Origin: Verrucomicrobiota bacterium
Lineage (GTDB): Bacteria; Verrucomicrobiota; Verrucomicrobiia; Chthoniobacterales; UBA10450
DNA length: 13,442 nt
NCBI GenBank assembly: GCA_003219225.1
Contig: QHPZ01000040.1
Location: 2,135 to 15,576, forward strand
Direction of reading: 5' to 3'
Positions 1 through 5,569 of the stretch are shown one piece after another. Under the pieces are notes generated by a model, which did no database searches, had not been told where the DNA came from, and was given only the letters and a program-made list of their open reading frames with translations. Every line of letters starts with the position of its first letter. Position 1 is the stretch's first letter. Both the position numbers and the translations under genes were made by a program.

Positions 1-182
1 CCGATCGGGGCGCTTTTCTCTTTCGCCGCCGAAGCTTTGGGCACTTTGACGTCCAACTCGTTTTCATTCCGCGCCGCATTCCAGGTCAGGAGAAAAAAAA
101 TCAGCAGCAGCAGTAAAACATCAACCAGCGGGGCGAGCTGAATTCCCGGGTGCTGAATCGGAGCACGGGTGCGCAGGTTCAT
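1..182 (-). CDS. exbD: ExbD/TolR biopolymer transport protein, N-terminal part
   Basis: Only the first 60 codons are inside the window; the gene runs off the left edge. The protein starts MNLRTRAPIQHPGIQLAPLV, then an Asp at residue 21 opens a leucine-rich helix (residues about 18-35). This is the ExbD/TolR layout: a short cytoplasmic N-terminus and a single transmembrane helix carrying the proton-path aspartate (position 25 in E. coli ExbD by family knowledge). A charged Asn/Glu/Lys-rich stretch follows, leading towards the periplasmic domain that is missing here. It lies 36 bases after the stop of the ExbB-like gene on the same strand, the usual pair order. Together they would form an inner-membrane proton-driven motor for TonB- or Tol-type envelope work. 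Which of the two systems cannot be told from this fragment. No Shine-Dalgarno is visible before the ATG. Confidence 0.9.
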   Translation of the reverse strand, partial: MNLRTRAPIQHPGIQLAPLVDVLLLLLIFFLLTWNAARNENELDVKVPKASAAKEKSAPI

Positions 183-218
183 GGGAAGATGTCGATGTTG
201 CGGCGCGTGCCTGCTTGT

Positions 219-1001
219 TTAGATCTCGTCCTCAATCAGCACCGGCGTCCGCTCGAGTCGTCGTTCGTACTGCAGCGAGAGCAAGGCCAGAACGTGAGTT
301 GAAGCGGACTCCAGTTCGGAAATCAGTTTTTGCGCTTTGCCGCGGAAGTAGGCGTAAAACACCATCGCCGGAATCCCGATGGCGAGACCGGCACAGGTGT
401 GGACCAATGCCGTGGCGATGCCGCGTGAGAGCAAAATGTAGCGAGCACTGCCGACATCGGCCCCGAGTGCACTGAAAGAGAGAATGATCCCGAGCACGGT
501 GCCGAGTAGTCCAAGGAGCGGCGCGATCATGCCTATATCGGCGAGATAAGTGACGCGATTATTCAAGCTCGCCGCGACCCGGCCGCCTTCGGTCTCGGCA
601 ATCTCGCGCACCTGCTGAAAATGAGAGCCCGGATTTTTTGTCGTGAAATCGAGGATTTTTTGCACGACGCGCGCGATCGCTTCGCCATGGCGATTCGAGA
701 CGGCAAGAAGCCCGAGATAATCGCGCTTGCGCAGGAGCGCATCGGCTGTGGCCATGAATCCGCTCGAGACAACCGCGCCGCGCCGGATCGTCATCAGATA
801 AGCAATGACAAGCATCACGAAGATGATCGAGAGCGCGAACAGCAGGATCATGACCGGACCTCCGGCGATGAGCGCGTCGAGGATCGATTGCGACCGGCTA
901 AGTTGCGGAACCAACGCAGGCGTGGCGCTCGGCGCGACATTCTGCGCGAGCAATGGAGCTGTGCTCGCGAGCATCGCGAGCAGCGAGAGCAAAATCTTCA
1001 T
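219..1001 (-). CDS. exbB: MotA/TolQ/ExbB proton channel family protein
   Basis: 260-residue inner-membrane protein. Residues 1-20 look like a signal peptide ending in ALLAQ-type sequence (APLLAQ). Three hydrophobic helices follow at about 49-70, 155-178 and 194-218, with a large cytoplasmic loop between the first and second. The second helix, entered by DIGMIAPLLGLLGTVLG, is the conserved TolQ/ExbB signature, and the third contains TALVHTCAGLAIGIPA, also typical. In this family the pentamer of three-helix subunits surrounds an ExbD/TolR dimer and couples proton flow to mechanical work on TonB or Tol partners. The ExbD gene follows directly downstream. The cleavable N-terminal leader is an addition seen in many non-proteobacterial ExbB proteins. 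Upstream lies a nuclease-fold gene 58 bases away on the same strand, with a possible promoter in that gap. TolQ is an equally valid name; the symbol is a family-level call. Confidence 0.9.
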   Translation of the reverse strand: MKILLSLLAMLASTAPLLAQNVAPSATPALVPQLSRSQSILDALIAGGPVMILLFALSIIFVMLVIAYLMTIRRGAVVSSGFMATADALLRKRDYLGLLAVSNRHGEAIARVVQKILDFTTKNPGSHFQQVREIAETEGGRVAASLNNRVTYLADIGMIAPLLGLLGTVLGIILSFSALGADVGSARYILLSRGIATALVHTCAGLAIGIPAMVFYAYFRGKAQKLISELESASTHVLALLSLQYERRLERTPVLIEDEI

Positions 1002-1016
1002 GCCGAAAGTGGTGTA

Positions 1017-1044
1017 ATGATAAACGGCGCGCCTCGGGATGCAA
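1017..1044 (-). promoter_or_regulatory. possible sigma70-like promoter for exbB-exbD
   Basis: On the minus strand a -10-like TATCAT (1017-1022, five of six consensus) and a weak -35-like TTGCAT (1039-1044) are separated by 16 bases. Transcription would begin about nine bases before the exbB ATG, so the message would be nearly leaderless, which fits the absence of a ribosome binding site. The -35 match is poor, and read-through from hemB is an alternative source of exbB message. Confidence 0.3.
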
Positions 1045-1059
1045 CTTGCCGCCGGAACT

Positions 1060-1854
1060 CTAACCGGCTCGCAAGCGTTCAGGCTGAGCGAGCTGGATGT
1101 CGAATTGTCGGTTCAAATTGCGAGTGCCAGCCGCGGCGATGCGCTCGAGCAAATGCACGCCGATTTCGGCAGCGCTGTCATGCCAGAGCGGTTTGCGCGC
1201 GAGGGTGAGCACTCCGTCGGATTCGATCAACACGCCCCAGTCGAGTGGGATTTCGGAGGAGCGAAACAACTCGTTAGGCAGGACGAGGTAGAACAGATTG
1301 GCGCAGCGATAGCGGATCAGCTTTTCGAATTTCGTGCCATCAAAGAGCCGGTGTTGCAGCGCGCTCAGCTCGCGTGTCACGCGGGTGTAGCCGCGATGCC
1401 CAATCGCGGCAAAATCGTGCGAGTCGAACTCGGTAAATAATGAATCAGGGATGCGCAGCTGGGGGTAATGGATGCGGAGCTTGCTTTCGAGCAGTTGCCG
1501 CCGCGAATAGAGTTGTTGCAATCGCTGGCGAATGATTTCGCTTGCGCCGTTGTCACGACGAAGATCGACAAGAGCTTGTTTGCACTCGAAAGCGGCGGTG
1601 CAAGCGGCGCCGTTTCGGTTTGGTCGGTAGGCCGCCAGATCGACGCGGTAGTGGCAGCGGGGCAAACGTACTTCGAGCGCGCAGGCGGAGTAGCCTTGCG
1701 CTTGTGCCCAAATGAGGGCCAAACGCTTGAGCCGACGATGAGCTTCCGTTTCGCTGCGCGCGCCTGTGGTGGCAGGCGTGGCGCCTGCAGATGCGTCACT
1801 CTCGCGGCCGACACCCCGAAAGCTTTCGGCGCTACAGAAGGGCGCAGAAATCAT
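1060..1854 (-). CDS. PD-(D/E)XK nuclease-fold protein, MmcB-like, function unknown
   Basis: 264 residues from the ATG at 1854. I chose that start because it overlaps the hemB stop as ATGA, a classic translational coupling; the frame stays open to a possible start at 1887. Visible core: Glu61 (LEVRLP), Asp72 (YRVDLAAY) and Glu90-x-Lys92 (AAFECKQA). This spacing is the D...ExK triad of the restriction-endonuclease-like fold. A later strand (LFYLVLPNEL, then WGVLIES) resembles the segment after the active site in MmcB and related repair nucleases. The region between (about 100-170) is helical and rich in Arg and Gln. The first 35 residues are low-complexity Ala/Gly/Thr and encode a DNA palindrome (1772-1788), so they are probably not part of the fold. 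Seen: the triad. Known: such proteins cut or process DNA. Inferred: a DNA-repair or DNA-uptake role. No methyltransferase or helicase partner is present, so a restriction system is unlikely. Confidence 0.75.
   Translation of the reverse strand: MISAPFCSAESFRGVGRESDASAGATPATTGARSETEAHRRLKRLALIWAQAQGYSACALEVRLPRCHYRVDLAAYRPNRNGAACTAAFECKQALVDLRRDNGASEIIRQRLQQLYSRRQLLESKLRIHYPQLRIPDSLFTEFDSHDFAAIGHRGYTRVTRELSALQHRLFDGTKFEKLIRYRCANLFYLVLPNELFRSSEIPLDWGVLIESDGVLTLARKPLWHDSAAEIGVHLLERIAAAGTRNLNRQFDIQLAQPERLRAG
1772..1788. repeat. GCAGGCG palindrome (possible REP-like element)
   Basis: A perfect 7-base inverted repeat, GCAGGCG and CGCCTGC, with a 3-base loop. It lies inside the low-complexity N-terminal region of the nuclease-fold gene, where it is read as Ala/Gly/Thr/Pro codons. 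Short GC-rich palindromes scattered between and inside genes are common in soil Verrucomicrobia genomes. Only one copy is visible here, so its dispersed nature is not shown. Confidence 0.35.
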
Positions 1855-2837
1855 CCCCGCGTCCATTGAGCGAGCTCGCGCGCCCAATAGGTCACGATGA
1901 TATCGGCGCCGGCGCGTTTCAGCGAAGTCGTGATTTCGAGAACGGCGGCGCGTTCGTCGACGACGCCCTTTTCGGCGGCGGCTTTGACCATCGCATACTC
2001 GCCGCTGACGTGATAAACGGCGGTCGGTTTCGCGAAACGCTCGCGCACGCGCCAGAGAACGTCGATGTACGGCAGCGCGGGTTTCACCATGACGATGTCG
2101 GCGCCTTCATCGATATCGAGCGCCACTTCGCGCAATGCTTCCTCGGCATTTGCGCAGTCCATTTGATACGAGCGACGGTCGCCGAATTGCGGGGGACTCT
2201 CGGCGGCGTCGCGGAACGGACCATAAAACACGGACGCGAATTTCGCCGCGTAACTTAGGATCCCGGTTTCTTCAAAGCCGGCGTCGTCGAGTGCTTCGCG
2301 GATCGCGCCGATGCGACCGTCCATCATATCGCTGGGCGCCACGAGATCGGCCCCGGCGCGCGCGTGGGACACTGCCGTTTTGACCAGAAGATCGACAGTT
2401 GCGTCGTTGAGGACGTGGAAATGGTCGCCGTCGATGCGGGTGACGCCGCAATGGCCGTGGCTCATGTATTCGCAGAGACAGACATCGGTGATCACCGCGA
2501 GGTCGGGTGATTTCTCCTTGAGCGCGCGGACAGCTTGCTGCACCACGCCGTTCTCGGCGTAAGCGCCGCTGGCTTGTTCGTCTTTGATCGCGGGGATGCC
2601 GAAAAGCAAAACGGCTTGGAGGCCGGCGTCCTGGGCGCGACGCGCTTCATCGACAACTTCTTTGAGCGAGAACTGAAAAACACCTGGCATGCTCGGGATC
2701 GGGCGGCGCGTGTTAATTTTTTCGCTGACGAAGAGTGGAAGAACGAAGTCGTGTGGGTCGAGATTAGTTTCGCGGACGAGGTCGCGAAGCGCGGCGGAAC
2801 GTCGCAGGCGACGCGGGCGATGGAGGAGTCTCCGCAT
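1851..2837 (-). CDS. hemB: delta-aminolevulinic acid dehydratase (porphobilinogen synthase)
   Basis: 328 residues from the ATG at 2837, matching the usual 320-340 length. The frame is open to 2933, but the extra 32 residues have no family character and would overlap the divergent coaX start. HemB condenses two 5-aminolevulinate molecules into porphobilinogen, an early cytoplasmic step of heme and tetrapyrrole synthesis. The zinc-site cysteines are present in DVCLCEYMSHGHCG (Cys120, Cys122, Cys130), so this is the zinc-dependent type. The two Schiff-base lysines are visible: Lys199 in YAAKFASVFYGPFRDAA and Lys252 in MVKPALPYIDV. The N-terminal RPRRLRRSAALRDLVRET segment and APSDMMDGRIGAIREALD are also standard. 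It is first in a minus-strand run, with the nuclease-fold gene coupled by ATGA overlap and exbBD beyond. No convincing promoter or Shine-Dalgarno was found in the 79-base divergent gap. Confidence 0.97.
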   Translation of the reverse strand: MRRLLHRPRRLRRSAALRDLVRETNLDPHDFVLPLFVSEKINTRRPIPSMPGVFQFSLKEVVDEARRAQDAGLQAVLLFGIPAIKDEQASGAYAENGVVQQAVRALKEKSPDLAVITDVCLCEYMSHGHCGVTRIDGDHFHVLNDATVDLLVKTAVSHARAGADLVAPSDMMDGRIGAIREALDDAGFEETGILSYAAKFASVFYGPFRDAAESPPQFGDRRSYQMDCANAEEALREVALDIDEGADIVMVKPALPYIDVLWRVRERFAKPTAVYHVSGEYAMVKAAAEKGVVDERAAVLEITTSLKRAGADIIVTYWARELAQWTRG

Positions 2838-2916
2838 GAGCTGAGGGTACTCGGCACAGAGGCCAGAGCAAAGAGCAGACTTCCGATGATTGCAGAGCGC
2901 CGCTACAGTTCCGGTA

Positions 2917-3621
2917 ATGGCGCGAGCGGGCAATTACTTGCTCATCGATATCAGCAACTCGTTTACGAAGATGGCCTTTGCTGATTTCAACGCGGCGTTG
3001 CTGCGCCGGTTCATTGCCCGCCGCAAGATCGACATCACGGTCGTGGCATCAGTTGTGCCGAAAAAAAATTCCGTCGTCCGCAAAGCGGCGGGTCAAAACA
3101 GAATCCTGTGGTTAGGTCCGCGGCTAAAACTTGGGGTCGGCATCGATTACCCGAAACCGAAAACGATCGGAGCGGACCGGCTGGCCAATGCCGCAGCGGT
3201 GGCGGAGCTCTACGGCTGCCCGGCAATCGTGGTCGATTTCGGCACAGCCGTGACGTTCGACATCGTTTCGGAAGAACAGGAATACATCGGCGGAGTGATC
3301 GCGCCCGGCCTGGAAGCGATGACCAACTTCTTGTATCAGCGTACGGCGTTGTTGCCGAAGCTCTCCTTGCGCGAGCCGCGTCGCGCGATTGCAAGATCGA
3401 CAATGGAAGCGATGCGCGCGGGAGCAGTGCTCGGATATCGCGGATTGGTGTCTGAAATCATCGCTCGCATCAAGGCGGAGCGATTTGCGAACCGAAAAGT
3501 GCACGTGGTCGCGACCGGCGGCTATGCGGATCTGATTGCGGCGAAGCTGCGCGAGATTGACGTGGTGCGCGCTGATTTGACGCTGGAGGGATTACGGATC
3601 ATCGCGAATTCGAACACGTGA
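2917..3621 (+). CDS. coaX: type III pantothenate kinase
   Basis: 234 residues from the ATG at 2917; a start at 2890 in the same frame adds only unrelated residues. CoaX phosphorylates pantothenate with ATP, the first step of coenzyme A synthesis. ASKHA-fold landmarks in order: YLLIDISNSFTKMAF (phosphate-binding loop with Asp11), VASVVPKKN (41-51), IGADRLANAAA with Asp87 as the likely catalytic base, VVDFGTAVTFDIVS (105-118), YIGGVIAPGL (123-132) and VVATGGYADLI near the C-terminus. The first motif reads DISNS where many members have DxGNT. The stretch between the first motif and VASVVP is only about 25 residues, clearly shorter than in typical CoaX of about 250 residues, yet the catalytic pieces are intact. 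It is divergent from hemB and stands alone on its strand, with a 127-base gap to the next gene. No strong ribosome binding site precedes it. Confidence 0.95.
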   Translation: MARAGNYLLIDISNSFTKMAFADFNAALLRRFIARRKIDITVVASVVPKKNSVVRKAAGQNRILWLGPRLKLGVGIDYPKPKTIGADRLANAAAVAELYGCPAIVVDFGTAVTFDIVSEEQEYIGGVIAPGLEAMTNFLYQRTALLPKLSLREPRRAIARSTMEAMRAGAVLGYRGLVSEIIARIKAERFANRKVHVVATGGYADLIAAKLREIDVVRADLTLEGLRIIANSNT

Positions 3622-3664
3622 TTGTGCGCGACGGCGACTGGATTGCCGGCGTGTTTTGTGCTAC

Positions 3665-3671
3665 AAAGGAG
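3665..3671 (+). promoter_or_regulatory. strong Shine-Dalgarno before a leader ORF
   Basis: AAAGGAG is a near-perfect anti-16S match, the strongest in the window. It sits 6 bases before a TTG (3678) and 12 bases before an ATG (3684) in the same frame, both opening the small leader ORF. It is 77 bases before the TPR gene start, too far to serve it directly. Confidence 0.4.
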
Positions 3672-3677
3672 CCGTCC

Positions 3678-3752
3678 TTGGAAATGCTTCGGTCCGGCGA
3701 AATTTTAGCTTGTCACGCGTCGCGACGAAAGGTTGTAATGCTCTCGGTATGA
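3678..3752 (+). CDS. possible 24-codon leader peptide coupled to the TPR gene
   Basis: Starting from TTG 3678 (or ATG 3684 in the same frame) the frame encodes a short peptide containing MLRSGEILACHASRRKVV and stops at a TGA (3750-3752). That TGA overlaps the ATG of the long TPR gene (3749-3751) as ATGA. A strong AAAGGAG lies at the right distance, whereas the TPR gene has no ribosome binding site of its own at proper spacing. Ribosomes finishing this ORF could re-initiate on the TPR gene. The peptide matches no family I know, and an ORF this short may be chance. It also conflicts with the alternative promoter at 3710-3738, which would start transcription inside it. Confidence 0.3.
   Translation: MEMLRSGEILACHASRRKVVMLSV
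3710..3738 (+). promoter_or_regulatory. weak sigma70-like promoter candidate for the TPR gene
   Basis: TTGTCA (3710-3715, five of six to the -35 consensus) and TTGTAA (3733-3738, weak -10) are 17 bases apart. Transcription would start a few bases before the ATG at 3749. The spacing is ideal but the -10 is poor, and using this promoter would exclude the leader ORF. Confidence 0.2.
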
Positions 3753-5569
3753 GAATTCGAAAAATCGCGGTTGTCACTATTCTCGTTTTCAGTTCTTTTG
3801 CAGCGACCAATGTCGCGCCATCGAAATCGGAGCTGGAAGCGATGTATAGCAAGGCTTTTCGCGATTTCGACGCCGGGAATTTTCCGCAGGCGCTAAAAGA
3901 ACTCGACGATATCGACGCGCGTCAGCCCGACCTGGCGGAGTCGCAAAATCTGCGCGGTGTGATTTTGATGCGCCAGGGGATTTACGACAAGGCCGAAGCA
4001 GCCCTGTTCGAGGCGGTGCGGATGGATCCCAAATTCTGGAACGCGCGTTTCAATCTGGCTGAGATTCCGTTTCTGCAAAAAAATTGGGCCGAGGCGCGAA
4101 ATCGTTTTCAGCAGTTGCTTTCGCGCGACGTCGCCGACTTGGAAGGCGAGGCCGCGCAACTGATCCAATACAAAATTTTGCTGACTTACCTCGTCGAAAC
4201 CAAAGAGAGCATGGCCGACGCGATTCTGGCCAAGTTCGAGCTCGCGCCCGACACGCCGGCGGTCCATTACGCAAACGCGGCGATTGCGCTGCAGCACAAG
4301 AACTCCAAGGAAGCAAATGATTGGATCGCGACGGCGCAAAAGAATTTCTCTCCGCAGCTGAACAAGCTTTTTGCCGAGTCGTTATATGAAGTCGGCTGGC
4401 TGGAAAAACCGGCGGGACAAACGCGCGCGTCGCTACCGTTGACAACCGCCGCCGAGCGCGCGGCCAAGTCAAAGGCGTTCGCGCGATCGCGGTTCGAACA
4501 GGCGCAACAGGCGTTGCAACAGCGCGACTTCGAGACGGCGCAGAAATTTATCGACGAGGCCGACGCGGCCGACCCCAACCAGGCGCCAATCGTCAATCTG
4601 CGCGGCGAGATTTTGATGGCGCAGCAGAAATTCGACGATGCGGAAGCGGCTTTTAAAAGGGCGTTGAAGATCGACCCGAAGTTCCGCGAGGCGCAATTCA
4701 ATCTCGCGGACATTCCGTTCAAACAAAAAGATTACGCGAAAGCGCGCGAGCGTTTTGAAGCGCTCTTTCAGCAGACGCCCGGCGGCGACAAAAATCAGGC
4801 CGCGCAAATCATCAAGTTCAAGATTTACATGAGTCTTCTGCTCGAAGGTAAGGAAAGCCGCGCCCAGAAGATGATGGAGCAGTTCCAGTTCACCGGCGAC
4901 ACACCGGCTCTCTACTACGCGCAGGCGGCCTGGGAATTCAAACACAACAATCCGACCAAGGGCGCCGATTGGGTTGCGTCCGCGAAGAAAATTTACTCCT
5001 CTGCGCTGAACAATCTTTTCGGCGACGCGTTTTACGATCTGGGCTGGCTGCAAACTTCACCGACGGTGGCGTCGGTGCGTCCTGCGAGTGAAGCGGCCGC
5101 GGCGATGTCGACGCAAAATGAAACCGTGCCGGCGATCGAGCCGAGCCCGATTCCCGGTGTGGCCGCCGTGACAACGAAGCCGGCCGAGAAAACTGTTGGC
5201 GAAAGAATCGGCCGCGGCCGGCACGCCGGCCAGACCGGAGGAGGTGCCTGCCGCGCGACTGCCTGCGACTGCGCCGACCGTCGAAACGCCGGCAGCATCG
5301 GAGCAGCCAGCGGTAGCGCAAACGAGTCCCGCGGCGCAACCAGCCGCCACAGGGGCAGCCAGTACGCCAGCGACTGTGCTCGCACCCGCGCGCGTCACCC
5401 AATTGCCGCAGGCAAGCACCGGCGGCACGTCGCGAAACTGGCTGGCGGGCGCGCTACTTTTAACTGGTGTCTTGATGCTGGCGTGGCTTGTTGTTTCGGC
5501 AATTCGGCAGCGCGTCGGCAGCGTTTTTGTTTTTCGCCAGGCCACACCAGCTGTCGGGCCACGTGTTGA
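3749..5569 (+). CDS. TPR-repeat secreted/membrane protein, 5' part of a frameshifted gene
   Basis: Start chosen at ATG 3749 because MRIRKIAVVTILVFSSFAA is a clear signal peptide or anchor; a TTG at 3656 adds 31 unrelated residues. Residues 31-219 and 247-435 are two copies of one unit, gapless at an offset of 216. Landmarks pair exactly: NLRGVILM (67) with NLRGEILM (283), MDPKFWNARFNLAEIPF with IDPKFREAQFNLADIPF, APDTPAVHYANAA with TGDTPALYYAQAA, and EVGWL with DLGWL. Each copy holds TPR-type helices (FxxALxxD, KAEAALFEAVRMDPK), so the likely role is protein-protein scaffolding outside the cytoplasm. After about residue 480 the frame turns Arg/Cys/Gly-rich and looks out of frame, while a different frame (see 5196-6800) continues the Ala/Pro linker. 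The real coding part here therefore ends near 5192, and the last 125 or so codons to 5569 are probably an artefact of the frameshift. No enzymatic motif is seen. Confidence 0.75.
   Translation: MRIRKIAVVTILVFSSFAATNVAPSKSELEAMYSKAFRDFDAGNFPQALKELDDIDARQPDLAESQNLRGVILMRQGIYDKAEAALFEAVRMDPKFWNARFNLAEIPFLQKNWAEARNRFQQLLSRDVADLEGEAAQLIQYKILLTYLVETKESMADAILAKFELAPDTPAVHYANAAIALQHKNSKEANDWIATAQKNFSPQLNKLFAESLYEVGWLEKPAGQTRASLPLTTAAERAAKSKAFARSRFEQAQQALQQRDFETAQKFIDEADAADPNQAPIVNLRGEILMAQQKFDDAEAAFKRALKIDPKFREAQFNLADIPFKQKDYAKARERFEALFQQTPGGDKNQAAQIIKFKIYMSLLLEGKESRAQKMMEQFQFTGDTPALYYAQAAWEFKHNNPTKGADWVASAKKIYSSALNNLFGDAFYDLGWLQTSPTVASVRPASEAAAAMSTQNETVPAIEPSPIPGVAAVTTKPAEKTVGERIGRGRHAGQTGGGACRATACDCADRRNAGSIGAASGSANESRGATSRHRGSQYASDCARTRARHPIAAGKHRRHVAKLAGGRATFNWCLDAGVACCFGNSAARRQRFCFSPGHTSCRATC
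3839..5053 (+). repeat. tandem duplication of a 216-residue TPR unit
   Basis: Copy one is about 3839-4405 and copy two about 4487-5053. At the protein level they align without gaps at an offset of 216 residues (648 bases) from NLRG to the GWL motif. The DNA copies have diverged, so the duplication is old and was kept in frame. Confidence 0.85.
5169..5200 (+). other. frameshift site joining the TPR and FEIA-repeat parts
   Basis: The upstream frame is sensible up to AAVTTKPAEK and the downstream frame is sensible from LAKESAAAGTPA. The downstream frame has a TGA at 5169-5171, so the switch lies after that and before about 5200. A run of four A at 5189-5192 is the simplest site: with three A the codons read Glu-Lys-Leu-Leu-Ala-Lys-Glu-Ser and the frames join into one ORF of 1016 codons plus stop (3749-6800). 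A homopolymer miscount in the assembly, a true indel mutation or +1 recoding would all look the same here. No known recoding motif is seen. Confidence 0.75.

Noticed and set aside
1060..1854. Nuclease-fold gene as part of a defence or restriction system
   Set aside because: Its neighbours are heme synthesis and ExbB/ExbD; there is no methyltransferase, helicase, toxin or mobile gene nearby.
2838..2933. N-terminal extension of hemB
   Set aside because: The family start MRRLLHRPRRLRR begins at 2837; the extension is not conserved-looking and overlaps the divergent coaX start.
3632..3657. Stem CGGC/GCCG followed by four T after coaX, as a terminator
   Set aside because: A 4-base stem with a 9-base loop and a short T-run is too weak to support.
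5200..5569. Arg/Cys/Gly-rich C-terminal tail of the TPR reading frame
   Set aside because: Composition changes abruptly, the Ala/Pro linker continues in another frame over the same bases, and no domain is visible. It is read as out-of-frame translation after the frameshift.
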